This document shows, one piece after another, positions 63,354 through 64,000 of a DNA stretch of 64,000 nucleotides (position 1 is its first letter; each line of letters opens with the position of its first letter). A model generated the notes under the pieces. It searched no databases. It was not told where the DNA came from and saw nothing but the letters and a program-made list of their open reading frames with translations. Source of the stretch: Streptomyces achromogenes. Its GTDB lineage: Bacteria; Actinomycetota; Actinomycetes; Streptomycetales; Streptomycetaceae. The position numbers were made by a program, and so were the translations under genes. The DNA is taken from contig NZ_JAUSYH010000001.1 in the NCBI RefSeq assembly GCF_030816715.1, forward strand, positions 2,108,001 to 2,172,000, read 5' to 3'.

Positions 63354-64000
63354 ATGCTCGAAGACCACACGACGACAGCGTCGTCCCCCACGGAGTGGCC
63401 GACCGCGTATCCCCGGGGATACGCGGTCGTTGACGTGGAGACCACCGGCCTGGCGCGGGACGACCGGATCATCTCCGCGGCCGTCTACCGGCTGGACGCG
63501 CGCGGTGAGGTCGAGGACCACTGGTACACGCTGGTCAACCCGCAACGCGACCCGGGTCCGGTGTGGATACACGGTCTGACGAGCGACGTGCTGGCGGGCG
63601 CGCCCCTCTTCCACGAGGTGGCGGAGGAGTTCGCCGCCCGGCTCGACGGCCGGGTGCTCGTCGCGCACAACGCGGTCTTCGACTGGCAGATGATCGCGCG
63701 GGAGTACGCGCGCGCGGAGCGCGAGGCGCCCGTGCGGCAGCGGCTGTGCACCATCGCGCTGTCCAAGGAGTTGGGCCTGCCGCTGCCCAACCACAAGCTG
63801 GAGTCGCTCGCGGCCCACTTCGGCGTCGTGCAGCAGCGGGCGCACCACGCGCTGGACGACGCACGCGTCCTCGCGGAGGCGTTCCGGCCGAGCCTGCGGG
63901 CCGCGGCGGAGGGCGGAGTCCGGCTGCCGCTGCTCGAGTGCCGGCCGCTGACGGAGTGGGCCGACCGTCCGGCGTCCCTGATCGGGCGGCAGGCGGGCGG
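63354..64000 (+). CDS. DnaQ-like 3'-5' exonuclease (cut by window end)
   Basis: 215 codons are present before the window ends. The DEDDh exonuclease motifs are complete: Exo I YAVVDVETTGLARDD (residues 23-37), Exo II VLVAHNAVFDWQMIARE, and Exo III RAHHALDDARVLAEAF. The domain therefore ends near residue 185 and more sequence follows. This layout matches a common actinobacterial exonuclease domain-containing protein related to the polymerase III epsilon subunit, sometimes with a C-terminal BRCT or wider extension. The ATG at 63354 is used. Confidence 0.9.
   Translation, partial: MLEDHTTTASSPTEWPTAYPRGYAVVDVETTGLARDDRIISAAVYRLDARGEVEDHWYTLVNPQRDPGPVWIHGLTSDVLAGAPLFHEVAEEFAARLDGRVLVAHNAVFDWQMIAREYARAEREAPVRQRLCTIALSKELGLPLPNHKLESLAAHFGVVQQRAHHALDDARVLAEAFRPSLRAAAEGGVRLPLLECRPLTEWADRPASLIGRQAG

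Overview
The window is a stretch of the core chromosome of a Streptomyces species. The evidence is very high G+C coding DNA with frequent GTG starts, tandem chaplin genes, a streptophobe membrane protein, a DmdR/IdeR-type iron box, and an rrn operon (16S-23S-5S) with no tRNA in its 16S-23S spacer. From memory, the gene order resembles the SCO1780 to SCO1827 part of S. coelicolor (nadK, tlyA, iron ABC transporter, chpE, fabG/fabI, tyrS, moaA, actP, secreted subtilase). That comparison could not be run here.

Layout. 1-5.6 kb: nadK and tlyA, a small acidic protein, an SCP2-type lipid-binding protein, and a siderophore-type iron importer (two FecCD permeases and an ATPase) behind an iron box, without its binding protein. 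5.6-10.2 kb: a NagD-type HAD phosphatase, a DUF1015 protein, and a 689-residue protein whose first 410 or so residues are Arg/Asp/Gly repeats. 10.2-15.9 kb: an rrn operon on the minus strand with its terminator, the inverted repeats that make the 23S processing stem, and a leader. 16-22 kb: DNA glycosylase, Spo0M, PEBP-like protein, HNH nuclease, an SPFH plus NfeD membrane pair, an ABC ATPase and a hypothetical. 22.3-25.1 kb: a 60-bp tandem repeat, two short chaplins, and a GAF-kinase/LuxR two-component system. 25.3-35.3 kb: an SDR overlapping a divergent QueA-like protein, a secreted lytic transglycosylase, a twin-FHA ABC transporter, a streptophobe protein, SerB and SixA. 35.3-40.3 kb: small membrane proteins, a CynX/NimT-type MFS exporter divergent from a GntR/FCD regulator over a palindrome, a secreted protein, and the fatty-acid genes fabG and fabI.

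40.5-48.1 kb holds the most unusual locus. Two translationally spaced minus-strand genes encode a 2013-residue protein with a STAND/AAA-like P-loop NTPase core and a 500-residue partner whose C-terminus carries an R-x4-H motif typical of HEPN ribonucleases. The pair sits between fabG and tldD. It looks like an uncharacterised conflict (anti-phage or self/non-self) system, which is inference only.

48-64 kb: tldD and a frameshifted tldE, tyrS, small membrane or metal-binding proteins, moaA, an acetate symporter with its DUF485 partner, a secreted S8 protease, a CaiB/BaiF CoA-transferase behind an AT-rich palindrome, a lysoplasmalogenase overlapping an alkylglycerol-monooxygenase-like hydroxylase (a possible ether-lipid unit), a VIT/CCC1 metal transporter, and the start of a DnaQ-like exonuclease cut by the window end. 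No insertion sequence, integrase, CRISPR array or complete tRNA gene was seen.
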